A stretch of 64,000 nucleotides of DNA from Varanus komodoensis (lineage: Eukaryota > Chordata > Lepidosauria > Squamata > Varanidae): positions 92,925,136 through 92,989,135 of the forward strand of contig NW_025335268.1 in assembly GCF_004798865.1 (NCBI RefSeq), in the 5' to 3' direction. Shown here in pieces: positions 11,505 to 23,809 of this stretch. The notes beneath the pieces were generated by a model. That model was not told the DNA's origin. It ran no database searches and saw only the letters and a list, made by a program, of their open reading frames with translations. The position numbers were made by a program, and so were the translations under genes. Every line of letters starts with the position of its first letter. Position 1 is the stretch's first letter.

Positions 11505-12415
11505 AGCAACATAACATTAAAAAGCCATGCTGGACCAGACCAGTGACCCATCAGCACTTCATTCACACGGTAGAAAACTAGCTGTACTCGGGCACCCTAA
11601 AGCAGGATGGGTGTGAGAGCACCTCCTGTCTGGGCTCATCAGCAACTGGTGTATGCATGAAGTCCAGCTCTGGTTATGGAACTGGCACTTAGCCAGCAAG
11701 ACTAGTAGCCATCTCCTCCTCCATGAATCTGCTACCCCCCCCCTTCAAAGCCATCAACATTGGTGGCCATCACCACTTCCAGAGTATTCCGCAGTTCAAC
11801 TTTGCATTGTGTGAAGAAGTACTTTCTTTCACCTGTCCTAACCCTCCCACTAATCAGCTTTGTGGGATGACCCCAAGCTCTACTATTCTGAAAGAAGGAG
11901 AAATATGCCTGCTCTTCCACTCTCTCCAAACTATGCGTAATGTTAAACATCTCTATCGTTATCTCCCCTAACTTGCCTTTTATCTAAGCTAAGCAGCCCT
12001 AGTTATTGTAGCTGCTCCTCACAGGGGTGTTAACACCAGCCGATCATTTTACTTGTCCTTCTCTGCATTTTTTATAACTCCATAATGTCCTTCTTTTAGG
12101 TGTGGCAAGCAGAACTGCACCAAGAATCTGTATAAAAGGAGTACAGTCTTGGTAGTTCTATATTCTCTTCCTAACTGTGCTAAAAATGGCACTGTGGACT
12201 GGACTAACATTTTCATCAAACTGGTCACCTACAGCCCAAGAGCCTTTTCCTGAAGGCTCCAGCTAGTTCAGATCACACCAGCCTATATTTGAAGTGAGGA
12301 TTTTTGACCCCAACATGCATTATTTTACATTTGCTCACACTGAACTGCATTTGCCATTTTGATGCCCATTCTTGCAGCTTGGAGAGATCCCTTTGCAGTG
12401 TCTTACAATCCATAT
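11505..12415 (-). mobile_element. CR1 LINE relic, 3' part
   Basis: Read on the plus strand this matches, in order, the reverse complement of the 3' end of squamate CR1 elements: GCCATGCTGGACCAGACCAG, the CCATGAATCTGCTACC region, GTGGCCATCACCACTTCCAG, CAGTTCAACTTTGCATTGTG, AATCAGCTTTGTGGGATGAC, a TTCTTTTAGGTGTGGCAAGC block, and CTGAACTGCATTTGCCATTT near 12345. The order is unbroken over 0.9 kb, so one insertion is likely. It covers the C-terminal end of the reverse-transcriptase ORF and the 3' UTR, with many stops in all frames. It is 5' truncated, as most CR1 copies are. Confidence 0.85.
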
Positions 12416-12762
12416 TGGTTATATATTATGGCTTTTCTATTGGAGTTCTATAAGGGTGGATTCAGAGTTGACTGCCTGTGCCATGTAAGCTGTTTAAAAG
12501 CTCATGGTAGCAGCTGCAAGAGCACATCAGGCCTGACTAAACAGGACATGGCCAAGACACTGAGTGATGTATTTGATGTGTACCCATCTTTCTACCAAGA
12601 AAACGACACTCAAAGAAGCTCACCTTTTGATTAAAGTAAACAAAAATCAAATGAAAACTTGATTGAAATGGTTGAATACACATTTTGAAAACTCAGTGGC
12701 AACAGAATCAAGCAGTGCATAATTAATTTGTGGAGTTAATTGTTGCAGGGTGCAAACATGGA

Positions 12763-12985
12763 GGTGATGAATGGCTCAAATGGTTTTAAAAGGGGACTAG
12801 AGAATTTTTTGGCAGATTCTGTTATTGCTGCTAGTGATGGCTACGTGGGATTTCCAAGGACAGAGACAACATGCCACTGAATAGCAGCTGCTGGAGAGCA
12901 CCCAAGGAAGGCATCTGGATGGCAATTGCATGAACAGAGTTCTGGGCTTTGGCCTGATCCACAGCAGGGGGCTTCTTATGGCCAG
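12763..12985 (+). mobile_element. CR1 LINE 3' end
   Basis: GATGAATGGCTCAAATGGTT, then AAAAGGGGACTAGAG, then GTGATGGCTACGTG, ending at GGCTTTGGCCTGATCCACAG and GGGGCTTCTTATG. This is the standard end of a CR1 3' UTR. It lies 350 bp from the minus-strand CR1 copy ending near 12415, so the two face away from a short spacer. Confidence 0.75.
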
Positions 12986-12989
12986 TGGT

Positions 12990-15410
12990 CTATTGTCTAT
13001 AGCATCTTACAATGCACAGAGTCCAATTTTTCAACACTTTCATTCTTCCTTTTTTTGACAAGCTCTAGAAAAAATCTTCTCCACAATACATTGCAGAAAG
13101 CTACACACCCTCCACGTAGGTGAAATTGCCACATATTAAATGTATAGGTAGCACCATGGCACAAGAACGTTACTGAGATATTCCCCCAAAATACGGTATA
13201 AGAGTAGGAGAGGGGAAGCCACCACAGCTATCTCTGTAAGAACTTTATTTTATTTATAAAGGGTGGAAACCAGGTTTTATTTTTAAATCTATTATCATTA
13301 AGTAGGCTAGAATATGATGGCTGTATTAGTCATAGAGGCAAGGTGAGTTATACTGCTCAGCTCTTCCCAACTAGAGAAAATAAAGTCTTTATAGCAGCCC
13401 AAAGAATCACACAGGGCTTAGGCTGTTTGTTAGGCTTTGATTATTTTTCCCTTTAAAATTTCTACTGATTTTCTCCCCAGCTTTTTGAGTCTCATTGTAG
13501 AATTTTTATTTATAATATTTATTTACAATAATATTTCCATTATGGAAAGACCACAGTGGACTGTAGGAGGTCAATTTAAGTTTGGGAATTTATACCTTGA
13601 TTTGGGAAGTGCTGGCATTTATGCACTATTTTATGTAAGTGGTTGAAATATATGTGAGACTATAAAGAGCCACAAAGCAGTTTGTGGTATTGATGTTTGC
13701 CTCTGGTTGTAAAAATATATAACTAGTGCAATAACCTGCCGAGTGTTAATCCCAAGTAAGGGTTATTTACCGTAGAAAGAGTTAGCAGTAAATGTGAAGT
13801 AAGAAGAGAATATTAGAGAATATACTTTTGTTTACTTGCAGCATATTGATGATCAGTTGTAAATGTAGAGCTGCTATCATAGATCTCTCTCCTAGTTTAT
13901 ATAGTTGGTGGACATATGAGCTGTGATTGAAGGATAGCATGCACCAACGCAATGTATAAAAAAAGCTTCCTATTCCTGAACAAGGGTATCCTTATGCGAG
14001 GCTGGTACTTTCTGCATTGCTATGTGAGTGGATGGAGTACTTCCATTTCTCTCAAGGACTGCAACTGGCTTCCACTTCCCAAGAGACTGAGCCATGGGGG
14101 TCAGCTGTACAATTCTGAGATGCAACCCTCTCTAGAATGCTTTCCACAGCACCCATGTGATAGAAAGATGCTGACGATTAGCGATCGTGCGGGCATATTC
14201 TGCTTGAGAACTTGTCTATAGCATCTAACCATTGCCTTCAGAAAAATGCTGAGCTAGGTGGGTCACTGATGTGACCTACTGAATGCAGCACTTCTTATAA
14301 GTGTGAAACACTGCAAAATGTATTTACGTAACACTGTACTGGAGAAGCAAAATGCCAAGCATCATAATACTGTAATGTTTACAAGTGAAAGCTATGACGG
14401 TGTTACAGATTCATTTTGTTTCCAACCTGCGGGAACACTGAGGTGATCAAATGCCTTTGGAAGAGCTACCATAGTAACTCGTGATTGCAATGTTCTAGAC
14501 ACTGCTTTTTACCCTTTTCTGGAGATAAGGAAGACCAGGGCCTTGGTGGCAGGATTACTGTGTTTATGTGTGTGTTCTCCATCCAGGAACAAGAGAATGC
14601 TGGAGAGCTCAGTGTACCCTAGTTGCTCTAAGAGTGCAATGCAATCACTTTAAAAATAATGGAAGTTTTATCATGGGCTTCCCCAGAAGCCGAATGGCAG
14701 ATCTTGTTTTATCACCCAACAGTCCCTGCTGAGAATAATCATGGGTTATCTGACTTTTCAGTTCTACTGACATATCTTGTGCCAAACACCTGATCTCAGT
14801 GTATTATCAGTGTAACTTGTTACTCTTAAGGCATTCCATTTACTTGTTTTGGTATTACATTTGTCCTACATGAGAGTAGCAGAAAGTGTGCAGTTAAATT
14901 ACACTTTATCCTTCCATAGCAATAAATAAATGAATAAATAAATGACATCCACTGGCTAATTGCATGAAGTTAGCACTGTATTGTAGTTCATAAGTAAGCC
15001 CAGAAAGCCAGTACTTGTACTACTTTTAGTGAGACTACTTGATAGTTTGCAGTTAAATGACTAGTTTTGATGAATGAACATTGAAGAAGTCAGTGAAGCA
15101 TTAGTTCTTGGATTCTAACCTAGGATTACTTTTAAGTGGTGGTATATACAATTGCTGGAAGTGATTATTTTTGTGGGGTGAGGAACAGCCCTGGATTGTA
15201 TCTAGAGCAGGTTCTGTATTATGTTCTGCATTCACAAACATAGTATATTCTGCTGCCTTGCTTTGGAAACAAAAAATAATTTGTTCTAAAAATCAGGTGC
15301 TTCCTGTTATCAGAAGGTTCATACAGCTGAGGGGATGATGGATTGGAGATGTTGAGCTGAACTTGGCTTCCATTTGGAGCATGATGGACTTATACACGTT
15401 GAGCTCTGGG
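12990..15410. other. Intergenic stretch, no gene recognised
   Basis: AT-rich sequence with no open frame above 90 codons and no repeat I can name. A short AATAAATAAATG microsatellite lies at 14924-14944. Confidence 0.55.
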
Positions 15411-15416
15411 ATCTGT

Positions 15417-15540
15417 CAGCCTCGTTCAACCAGTGGGGGACCTGTGGTCTTCCAGATGTTGGACAACTCCCATCACCCCGATCATTAGCTTAATGGTAGT
15501 CAGAGTTCAGTAACATCTGGAGAGCTGCAGGTTCCTCAGG
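15417..15540. repeat. Family A foldback repeat
   Basis: CAGCCTCGTTCAACCAGTGG at the left end, TTCCAGATGTTGGACAACTC with CCATCACCCC near the middle of the left arm, and a returning arm with AACATCTGGAGAGCTGCAGG. The arms are about 70% complementary by eye. It matches a very common squamate hairpin repeat. Confidence 0.65.
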
Positions 15541-15544
15541 CCAT

Positions 15545-17680
15545 GTAATGAAACAAGAATAAAGTAATTGCCAAGTAAATTTTAAGTTTTACAAACTGTA
15601 GAGGACTTAAATATTTTAGAAGCTTTATAGTCAATAGCAGGGTCTTGATCTAGTTACGAGTAGGCATGTTATCTCATCAAAGCTATAGCTGGAAATTTTA
15701 TGTAGACAGCTAGAAAAAAGTAAATTATATCTGAATTTCTGCCTTAATTTTCCAGATCCCTAAACACTCATCGGCACCATGATTATTGCAAATGTCGATG
15801 ACAGATAGTTCAGATGAAGCTATAAAAGTTGTAGAGCCTCTAACCATAAAGAGGGTAGCAATCCACACTGTTATGAACCTGGAGTAATTTGCCTTAAAGA
15901 GATGTTTTAAGGAGCAACAAAAAGTGAACACAGATATAGAAAAACCATGGCTTTATCAAGTACTACTGTCTACAGATTTCTAAGCAAAACATACTGGAAG
16001 GATCATGCAGTTAGCACTATAAATGTTTATGGTTCCAAATCAGATTCATTTTATGACACCAATTAAGATTTGTTTGCTTACAAAGGTTTGTATTCAGAAC
16101 TACTGAGAGTTATGTTTAGAATATTTGTGACAACAGGAAAATAGTTATTTCATCCTCAATTGTGATTCTAGCATCATACAATAGCAGGACCCTGGTCTGA
16201 TTCCCATCTGCTTTATATACACCGTAAAACAAAAGGTACAGCACATACACGGCCTTTGCAAATGGTAGACTAATTGAATAAACAGTTGGAAAACTACTGA
16301 TGTTTTAATCTGGGAACTTAAATACAGAATCTGCATAAAAGAAACCGCAGAAGGTGCAAACCTTGTCCTTACAAGGAGATTCACCTGAAGATGCACCTCC
16401 CTCCATTTTATAAAATCAAGCTTCATGCCTGAGAACCAAAAGATCAACCTGTGAAGCTTCCTTTTGGAATGCCACACTCTGTGCAATGCTGGTTTGCAGA
16501 GCATGGGGGCAGCACCATCAATAATAATTGCTATATATTTACAAACCAGTTGATGCTACAAAATTGTAGGATTTTCCAGTTGTAGCACTGCAATTCAGTT
16601 TCATCTTATCAAAACACCCTTTCATAGAAATCAGATCGTGAAAATTAAGGAATGTCACATCGTGTGGTGGAGGTAGGGAAGAGAACACTTAGAGGCTTGC
16701 TGAAGCCAAATAGTTTCTAACCAATTTCTAATTAAATCAAAATAATATTCTGGAGGAAGCTTTCCTTGAGATGTTTGGTAAGCCATTTGAGGGAGGACTC
16801 CCAAGTGCAAAAGGCAAAGGGGAATCCATTACTGATGGGCGAGCATTTGTTTCCATTTTGCTTGCTTGTGTGGATGTGATTGTGTCTCCAGGAAAGTGAC
16901 CCCACACTGGCACACTGCTTCAGGCTAAGGCTTTTGGCTAAAGAAGCATGAAGTGCAAGCAAGCAGCTAACCAGCTGAAGTGAGTTCTGTGAGCTGCAAA
17001 TCTCTCTCTCCCTGCCGTATCGTCCTTTCATATTATTTTATATTGTGTCTTTGCTATGACTTATCATTGTTGCCAGCCAATTTTGCCAGTAAAGTAAGTT
17101 AGATATTCAAAGTAAATAAAATACTAAACTCATCTACCAGAGACCTTTATCCTGCAGTGATCACAGGTGTATCTTGTGGACATAACTTTTGTGAATGTAG
17201 GGGGGGGGTGTGTGTGTGTCTTATGTGCGTGCCTGAAAAAGACACACATTGGTTGCTGCTCTGCAAGAATGAACAATGCCAGTGACTTTATAGTGGGAAG
17301 AATGAGAAACTCACTTCCTCAGAGGTTTTTTAAACATTGATTTACCCACCTCTCAAGCTATTCAAAAAAAGAAAATCTGCGTTTTTGTGAGCTTTCTGAT
17401 ACAGCTTGTCTTGGAAAAGCTGAACATCAAAAAGGCATATTAGGGAAAATAATGTACTACATACAGACATACGAGGAAAGTCCACACAAAGCTGCATGGA
17501 AAATGTGCATGTTAATAATGTGCATGCATTAGAAAATTGCACAGAACAAAATACAGAATTTTGTATGGGTTTCGTGTACGTAAATTGCAAACTCAGGTGG
17601 AAACAGATTGGAATGACAATCCCATCAAAACTGAGGTAGACAAATCCATCTTGTGCTCGTAAAGAGTGACATCACGTAGG
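15545..17680. other. Intergenic stretch, no gene recognised
   Basis: No repeat or exon that I can name. A GT dinucleotide run follows nine G at about 17200-17217. Minus-strand frames at 16145-16504 and 16732-17031 have no recognisable domain. Confidence 0.5.
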
Positions 17681-17684
17681 GCAA

Positions 17685-17780
17685 GGAAGGGGAACCGGTG
17701 GCTCTCCAGCTGTTGTTGGGCTCCAGCTTTATCACCCCCAGACAGCATGGCCCATTATCAGGGATGAGGGGAGCCACTGT
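17685..17780. repeat. Family A foldback repeat
   Basis: GGAAGGGGAACCGGTGGCTC, then TCCAGCTGTTGTTGGGCTCC, then CAGACAGCATGGCCCATTAT and CAGGGATGAGGGGAG. This is the family A layout (arm, CAGCATGGCC centre, start of the returning arm), with the right arm cut short. Confidence 0.6.
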
Positions 17781-17784
17781 CATA

Positions 17785-18845
17785 TACCTGGAAGCTCAGA
17801 GGTCCCCTCACATAGGTCCTTCTAGTGCTCCAGTGTTTCAAACTGCAGGAGTCCTCCTTTTGTGTTTTGATGCAAGGTGCTGAGTCCCTTGTCTTAATGA
17901 ACCAGCTGGGCTGGCAGTGGAAGAGGCAGGACACAACATTGCCCAGACTCTGGCAGCCCAGCACCAGTCTGCTTTACGGCTGGCCTGGTCAGCAACCTAG
18001 TCTGAAGTACAAAGTAGCTGAAAGAAACCAGGGGAACAAGTGCATGAACTGTGCACTAGCTGGGTTCCTAGTAGGCTGTATCTGCTCTTGCAGCACAGAC
18101 AAAAGAGCTGAGCAATGTCTGCTGAGCATCCCCTTTTAATGCTGCAGCTCTGCAAGGCTTGCATGCAAGAGAATGACAAGTGTCTGGTCTGCAGCTGATG
18201 AGATGCACAACTTCATCCTAAGTGCAGTGTTTAGCGGGGCTTCTTTCCTTTGCAGAAAGTGAAAGTAATTCATATGGAAAGCATATACATCGCCCTTTGT
18301 GTTGTCTGGCAATAGAAACATGTCTGGCAAGGGATGGAAAGTAAATGGAAAGTGCGGGTCTGGGGGGTGGGGTGGGGAGGCGTTTCTTCATTTTGAAAGT
18401 GAGACAATGAAATGTGAAAATGGCTGGGCAGTCACTGCTTGAATCAGGAAACATTTCCAATCTAGGAAAGGTCCAATGTAAGTTCTATGCAAATTCAAAT
18501 GAGTCTGGAGAAGGAACTTGCTGTTCCTATCGCCCATGTCAGAACATTTGTTTCACTGCATTTTATTTAAGCCTGAAATTCATACATCCTGCCTTTTTAC
18601 CACCTCCGCCTGCTCATCATCATCCTTAATTTCTAGGGACCCAATCCAGTGCTTTACAATGAAGTAAGTTTTTTTTTTTTTTTTTGGCAAAAGGTGATGT
18701 TTTGGTTCAAATATATGCTGCTTCTAAAACAGCCATTTCCAAATGTGTTGTTAAGGTGAGACCACAATCTTATATCTTGGCATGGAGGTGTCTTTATCCT
18801 TCACCAGAGACAAGGGCATTGCAGCCATGTGGCAGACATGGGAAA
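17785..18845. other. Intergenic stretch, no gene recognised
   Basis: Nothing named apart from a run of 17 T at about 18669-18685. Short frames on both strands carry no domain. Confidence 0.5.
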
Positions 18846-18848
18846 AGC

Positions 18849-19185
18849 AAGCTAGCTCTCAAAAATCAGAAGTCATTCAACAGCATTCAGGAAAAATAAT
18901 CTAGTGATACGTTGATATCAAATGTGGTTGTACACATGGTTTTAAAAATGCAAGGTGATCTCCATGATTAACGAAAGTCCACTCGAGGTAATTTCTGATT
19001 TTAAAAAAGATGAATGACTCATGTGTGCCATCATATGTGGAAGGACTCATGTTTTATTGAGTGCCATCCACTGAGAACAAAGTGTCCACACAGGATGTTA
19101 TGCCTTACACAGGGTAATTCTTTGTTTCTTTAATACTGGTATACTGGTTCACTTGCAAGCAGATTCCAGAGAGGTACAGAGGTAA
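18849..19185 (-). repeat. Left copy of an inverted repeat pair (LINE tail plus flank)
   Basis: The reverse complement of this segment aligns along its length with 25917-26241 at roughly 75-80% by eye. Shared landmarks, as read on the plus strand here, are CTGGTTCACTTGCAAGCAGA, CAGGATGTTATGCC, ATGACTCATGTGTGCCATCA, GGTTTTAAAAATGCAAGGTG and CATTCAGGAAAAATAATC. The part from about 19130 rightwards is the 3' tail of the LINE that follows; the remaining 250 bp is not LINE sequence I know. Confidence 0.7.
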
Positions 19186-21560
19186 AACAAGTAAAAGAAT
19201 AAAAATAATAAAATCATACCAACAAGATAACATTAAGTCTGTGGCTGGTCTTGATGAAGGGATTCTGGAAATAAGCTTGGCTTTAGCAGGGCCCCAAAAC
19301 ATCCAAGTATTTTTGACCTTCCAAGGCATAAAATTTCATAGAAATGAGGCTACCACACTGAAGGTGCATCTCCTGCTGGACTGCAGTCATTCCAGAGGCT
19401 GGTCAGGAACCATCTGGAGAAAATCCTCCAATGACCTTAGTGATCAGACAGGTGAGTAAAGGAGGAGGTATTCTGTCAAGCATCCTGGTTCCAGGTTGCG
19501 CAGGTCTTTGTACTCCAGTAGTAAAACCTGCAGCCTGGCCTGGTGGTAAATAGGTAGCCAGTGCAGTTCTTTCACAAGGAAAAAGAAGCAGCTCCAAGCA
19601 GTAAGCAAGCTGCTGCATTCTGCTCTAGCACCAGCTTTTGGAGCAGTGCTAAAAGGATCCCACACAGAGTGCATTGCAATTGCAATTATCCAGTCTTGAG
19701 GTTACTAACACCTGTATCACTGTGGTCAAGCTATCCTTGTTCAGGAGGGGCTGTAGCTGGCAAACCCCCTGGAATGGTACAAAGACTACTGGATATTGGG
19801 CAGTATAGAAATTAAATGAACAAATAAGGCTGTCTGAACCACCACAGTCATTTGGGATTCCAGCAATGTCAATGGATCTAGGAATACACCCTACTACACT
19901 ATGAACCTGATCTATCAGAAGGGGTGCAACTCCCACCCAGATATGCAGTGAGCTCCTTCCAGGACTCAAAATGGCTCAGATACAGGGCTTCCATCTTGCC
20001 AGATTCAGCTTCAGTTTATTGGTTCTCAGCTAGCCCATCTTGGAGTCCAGACACTGATTTAGGGGTTGCGCAGCCTCTCTTGATTCAGTTGCCATGGGGC
20101 TCTAAATTGCTGTATGGCACTGAATCCCCTCATGACTACTCCCAGCATCTTCATATGATGGTAAACAACAGTAGGGACAGGAGTGTACCCTGCACAATCC
20201 CATAGCTCAATTGGCAGGGGTCTTTAATGCTACTCTATGAACTCACCTCTACCAGTAAGATTGGAATCACTATAATAAAGGGCCTCCAATGGAGGGAACC
20301 ATGACTCCTGAACCATGGAGTCAGTTCAGGAGGATACCATGATCAATGGCACTGAAAACTCTTTTGATCTTGCAGAATTAACAGGGTTTTCCTCCTTTTG
20401 TGCCTTTCCCTATAGAGGTCATTCTTTAGGGCAAGTGAGGCTTTTCAGTTGCATAATCAGGTTGAAACCCAGACTGAAAAGAGTCTAGAAAATCAGTATC
20501 TTTCAAGAGTGCCTGCAGCTGCCCTACCAAAACCCTCTCAGGTACCTTATCTACAAAAGGAATCTTTGCAACTGCGTAGCAGTTATGAAATACTGTTGGG
20601 TCCAGAGTGGGATTTTCTAGGAGTAGTCATATTACTGCCTCCTTAAGGACAGCAGAAACTAGCCCTTCATGCAAAAAAAGCACGTACTCCTCCCTGGATC
20701 TGCCCTGGTCAACATCTTCTGCTAACTTTCATTAGCCGGGAAGGGTGGCAAGGATTGAGAGAGCATGTGGGTGGGTGGCCACAGAGCTGCAAGCACCTTG
20801 TATATATCATCTGGCTGCAGTAACTGAAAGCGATTCCACAAAATTGGGCAGATGACAACGCTGCTGTCAAGACGGGCAATTTTGTCCTCACGGTGTGATG
20901 CAAATGAGTCTTTGAGAAGGTTAGGGCCTTCCTTTGCTAAGGGAAATGTTAGAAGCTTCTCTACTGTCTGGAAAAGGTTTGCTGGATGTCTACTTGATGA
21001 CCCAGTTGAGGCAGCAAAGTAACACAGCTTTGATGCCTGCACTGGCACAATTATGCGAGGGAGCATGTTTGCTCATCTTTACTTTGAGCCATATGTTGTT
21101 TGCACTCTAGCCAGCTTCTAGCCCATTTCATTGCCTCCAGCTCCACAGTATACCAACAAGTGGAGCAAGTTCTGCAGAGCCAGCAAGGGACTGGGATGCA
21201 ATAGAAACTTTGCCCCTTCACATCTCATCGCTCCATAGAGAGGCCAGGGCCTCAGCTTGATCACCAGCTGTGCCTGGTGCAAATTCCCCAGCAGAACTCA
21301 GAAATCCAGTGGATTCCATCAGTCTTTTGGGGTGGACAATTTCCTACCTCCACTGGAGGGAAATAATGTCATGAGGTCAGACCTCAGCAGGAAATCAGCT
21401 GACCATGATAAGCTTTTCAGGGTGGCTTAGATCTTCCTCCGAATTTCCAAGCTACTGATCTCACAAATTGTAGCAAAGATCAAGGCAAAGGCATCCCTAC
21501 TCCATGTGTTGGGCTAATGGCAAACTGAGATAGCCCCTCTTGTCACCTCATGAGAAGACA
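19130..21560 (-). mobile_element. L2-like LINE relic with endonuclease, linker and reverse-transcriptase remnants
   Basis: This is a 2.4-kb 5'-truncated LINE of the L2/CR1 group. On the minus strand the order is: endonuclease C-terminal remnants (about 21560-21300), a linker whose open piece at 20722-21066 contains FQLLQPDDIYKVLAALWP (the family motif is close to FQLLQPDDVDKVLG), the start of reverse transcriptase, the block AIDHGILLN at about 20325-20356 (family AFDTIDHGILL), and a 3' tail near 19130-19230 that resembles the usual squamate LINE tail. Many stops and frame changes show it is long dead. The large set of short frames on both strands in this interval comes from this element. Confidence 0.85.
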
Positions 21561-21564
21561 CAAA

Positions 21565-22080
21565 CCAGTAAACTGTGTTTAGTAGGTATGGAACAAACCA
21601 GGATATTAAAGAAACACAAACTGTCAGTGGCAGAAACTTGTTGTTGTTGTTAAGGGAGAAGAATAAAGAAATTGCTGATGCCGCTAGCACTTCTGCAACA
21701 CTGAAGCATTCCTTGGCTTTGTGAAATGGCATCCATTTTTTCCTCCTTCAAAGGAGGAGGGAAAGCAAGGTGGTGGTGAATATTTTAATTCAGCTCTGAT
21801 TCTAGGACTGTGGTGAATATTTAGGAGTAAAAAATGCAAGCATGGAAAAGCAGCTGTTTGGGGGTGGGAGTTGAAATAATTTTCAAAGGCATCCCTAAGT
21901 CCACTGTTCTGCATTACTTCATTGGGTGGTTCACAACCCTTAGTAGTCTCCAGGAAGCTTCTTTCTGGTTAAGGACAGCCCATTTTTCATAGTAGTGAGG
22001 TACCATGACATTGCATAGCCAGGCAGATTAGGCTACAGTTCAAAGCTGCTATGAAATTTACTATGATTTTTCACTATCTG
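21565..22080. other. Intergenic stretch, no gene recognised
   Basis: A TTGTTGTTGTT microsatellite lies at about 21640-21651. Nothing else that I can name. Confidence 0.5.
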
Positions 22081-22083
22081 TAA

Positions 22084-22185
22084 CAGGGGTGAACAACTTG
22101 CCTTCCTCCAGATGGTTAGGCCTACCACTCCCATGATCCTTCACCATGCTGATGGGAGTGGTAGGCCAGAACATCTGTTGAGCCA
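22084..22185. repeat. Family A foldback repeat
   Basis: Left arm CCTCCAGATGGTTAGGCCTA with CCACTCCCATGATCC; centre CACCATGCTGATGGG; right arm GAGTGGTAGGCCAGAACATC. The inner arms TAGGCCTACCACTCCCAT and ATGGGAGTGGTAGGCC are almost perfectly complementary, so this copy keeps a strong stem. Confidence 0.7.
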
Positions 22186-22189
22186 TTAC

Positions 22190-23690
22190 GTACAACAAGT
22201 TTTGCAACAACAGTTAATGAATTTAGAGCAACCATAGTAGGAAACAACCAAAAAAGAGGTGCATTTTTCAAGCAAACCAAATCATCCTGATTGAATGTCA
22301 GATACTGGAAGAGGGACTCAGGGCACCGGAGGGTGAGCTGCAAAGTTTTATTCCTTTATCTCCTAAACACTGCTGAAAAGGGATTGCAGCGGAAGGGGCT
22401 TGTTAATTGATCACACACACCTCCCTTTCTGACTCAAGGCTGAATCGAGGCATGTTTAGACAGGGAAAAAGGCATCTGTATTTTGATAAAACCTATTATG
22501 ACACTTGTTCAGTGCACAAGTTTTAGTGCTTCCCACCCTTCCTCCAACATGACCTTTCTTCTTTGGTTTCTTAAGTCCCTGATGTAATGTTTCTAGATAT
22601 ATTTGACCTTGAAAACTAGTTACTTGGTATATGCTGGTATCTTGAAAAATATTGACAATCCTTAGCCATGCAAGGCTCTGCTTTCATATTAGCATCACTG
22701 AGGTCAGCCCTTTCCCAATATTATATTTTTCTCTGTTTCTTTGTCCTGACTGTGTACATTAAACAAAAGGGCAAGGCATGCTGAAACTCTGATGGGAAGA
22801 ACAAACGAGTCATACCAAGAACGCAAATATCTAAACACAGAAGCCAGATTTAATTCAGGGTTTCTTAAAACATGTTGTTGTCTTAAATGATTTTTCCAAT
22901 AAGGCTGTAAGCTGCTTTTTCCAAATAAAATATAAACAGAACTATCTGCATAGAGAAACAGGCTTAATTACATGTGGATTACGCTGGTTTGTTCTATTAA
23001 TTACTTAGTCTATGAGTTACTTTCAGCCTCTTGCTGTCCTTCCAGATAGAGAAAAAACTTGGAAAATATTTTCAACAGAATGTCCAGCATGAGTGTCAGT
23101 GTTTAACACTATTTTTAAAAAGCACAATTGAAGGTTAGACCTAATGAGACTTACCTACAGGTAAATGTCTTTAGGCAGATACATTCCAGGTTGATTTTTG
23201 CCCAAGCCAGGTCTAGCTTGGATGCTCTAATAGCATAGGCTGGGCAGAATGAGCTCCCTGGAAGTTGTGGCAGGAGGGATTAGCTCTATCTATTTCTCCA
23301 GCTATTTATCCCTCAATCTATGCATCCATCCACTCATCTGTCTCCTATCCCGTCCCATCCCTCTATCATCATCTACTATAACAGTAAAGGAGGGTGTGTG
23401 GCTATTTGTCCAGTGGCGCCATGGTCCAGGACAATGAAACCTAGCCACTTTAAACTAACAGGTAGCAATCAAACAAAAGTCACCTGACACCTGGTAGACA
23501 TACTAAGGGGACATTAGGGGAAACTTTAAAAATGTATTCATTTATTATAATAAATTAAAATTTAAATTGAAACCGTCAGTACCACCTTCAATCACTAGGT
23601 AGCACATAGCTTTGCAGTCAATATAGTTTGCAATATAGGCTTACATTTGAAAGCCATGAGTTGTATTCCCCCTTCTCCCTTTATTTGAGC
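22190..23690. other. Intergenic stretch with a degenerate tetranucleotide microsatellite
   Basis: About 23284-23380 is built from drifting CTAT, CATC and CCAT units. No gene or named transposon is visible in the rest. Confidence 0.5.
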
Positions 23691-23694
23691 CTAT

Positions 23695-23803
23695 GCCAGT
23701 CTTCCCCAAACACAATTCCCAGCATTCCTGACCATTCACCATGCTGGCTGGGGTTGATGGGAATTGATATCACCTGGAGGCTACCAGGTTTGGAAAGGCT
23801 GGC
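23695..23803. repeat. Family A foldback repeat, best copy
   Basis: A 109-bp element with both ends present: GCCAGTCTTCCCCAAAC at the left and GTTTGGAAAGGCTGGC at the right are inverted copies. Inside are ACAATTCCCAGCATTCCTGA, CACCATGCTGGCTGGGGTTG and TGATGGGAATTGATATCACC. The layout is a long hairpin, as for a MITE. I recall closely similar hairpins as abundant in lizard and snake genomes; CAG-type ends would suit the hAT superfamily, but no target duplication is clear here. Confidence 0.75.
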
Positions 23804-23809
23804 ATATAT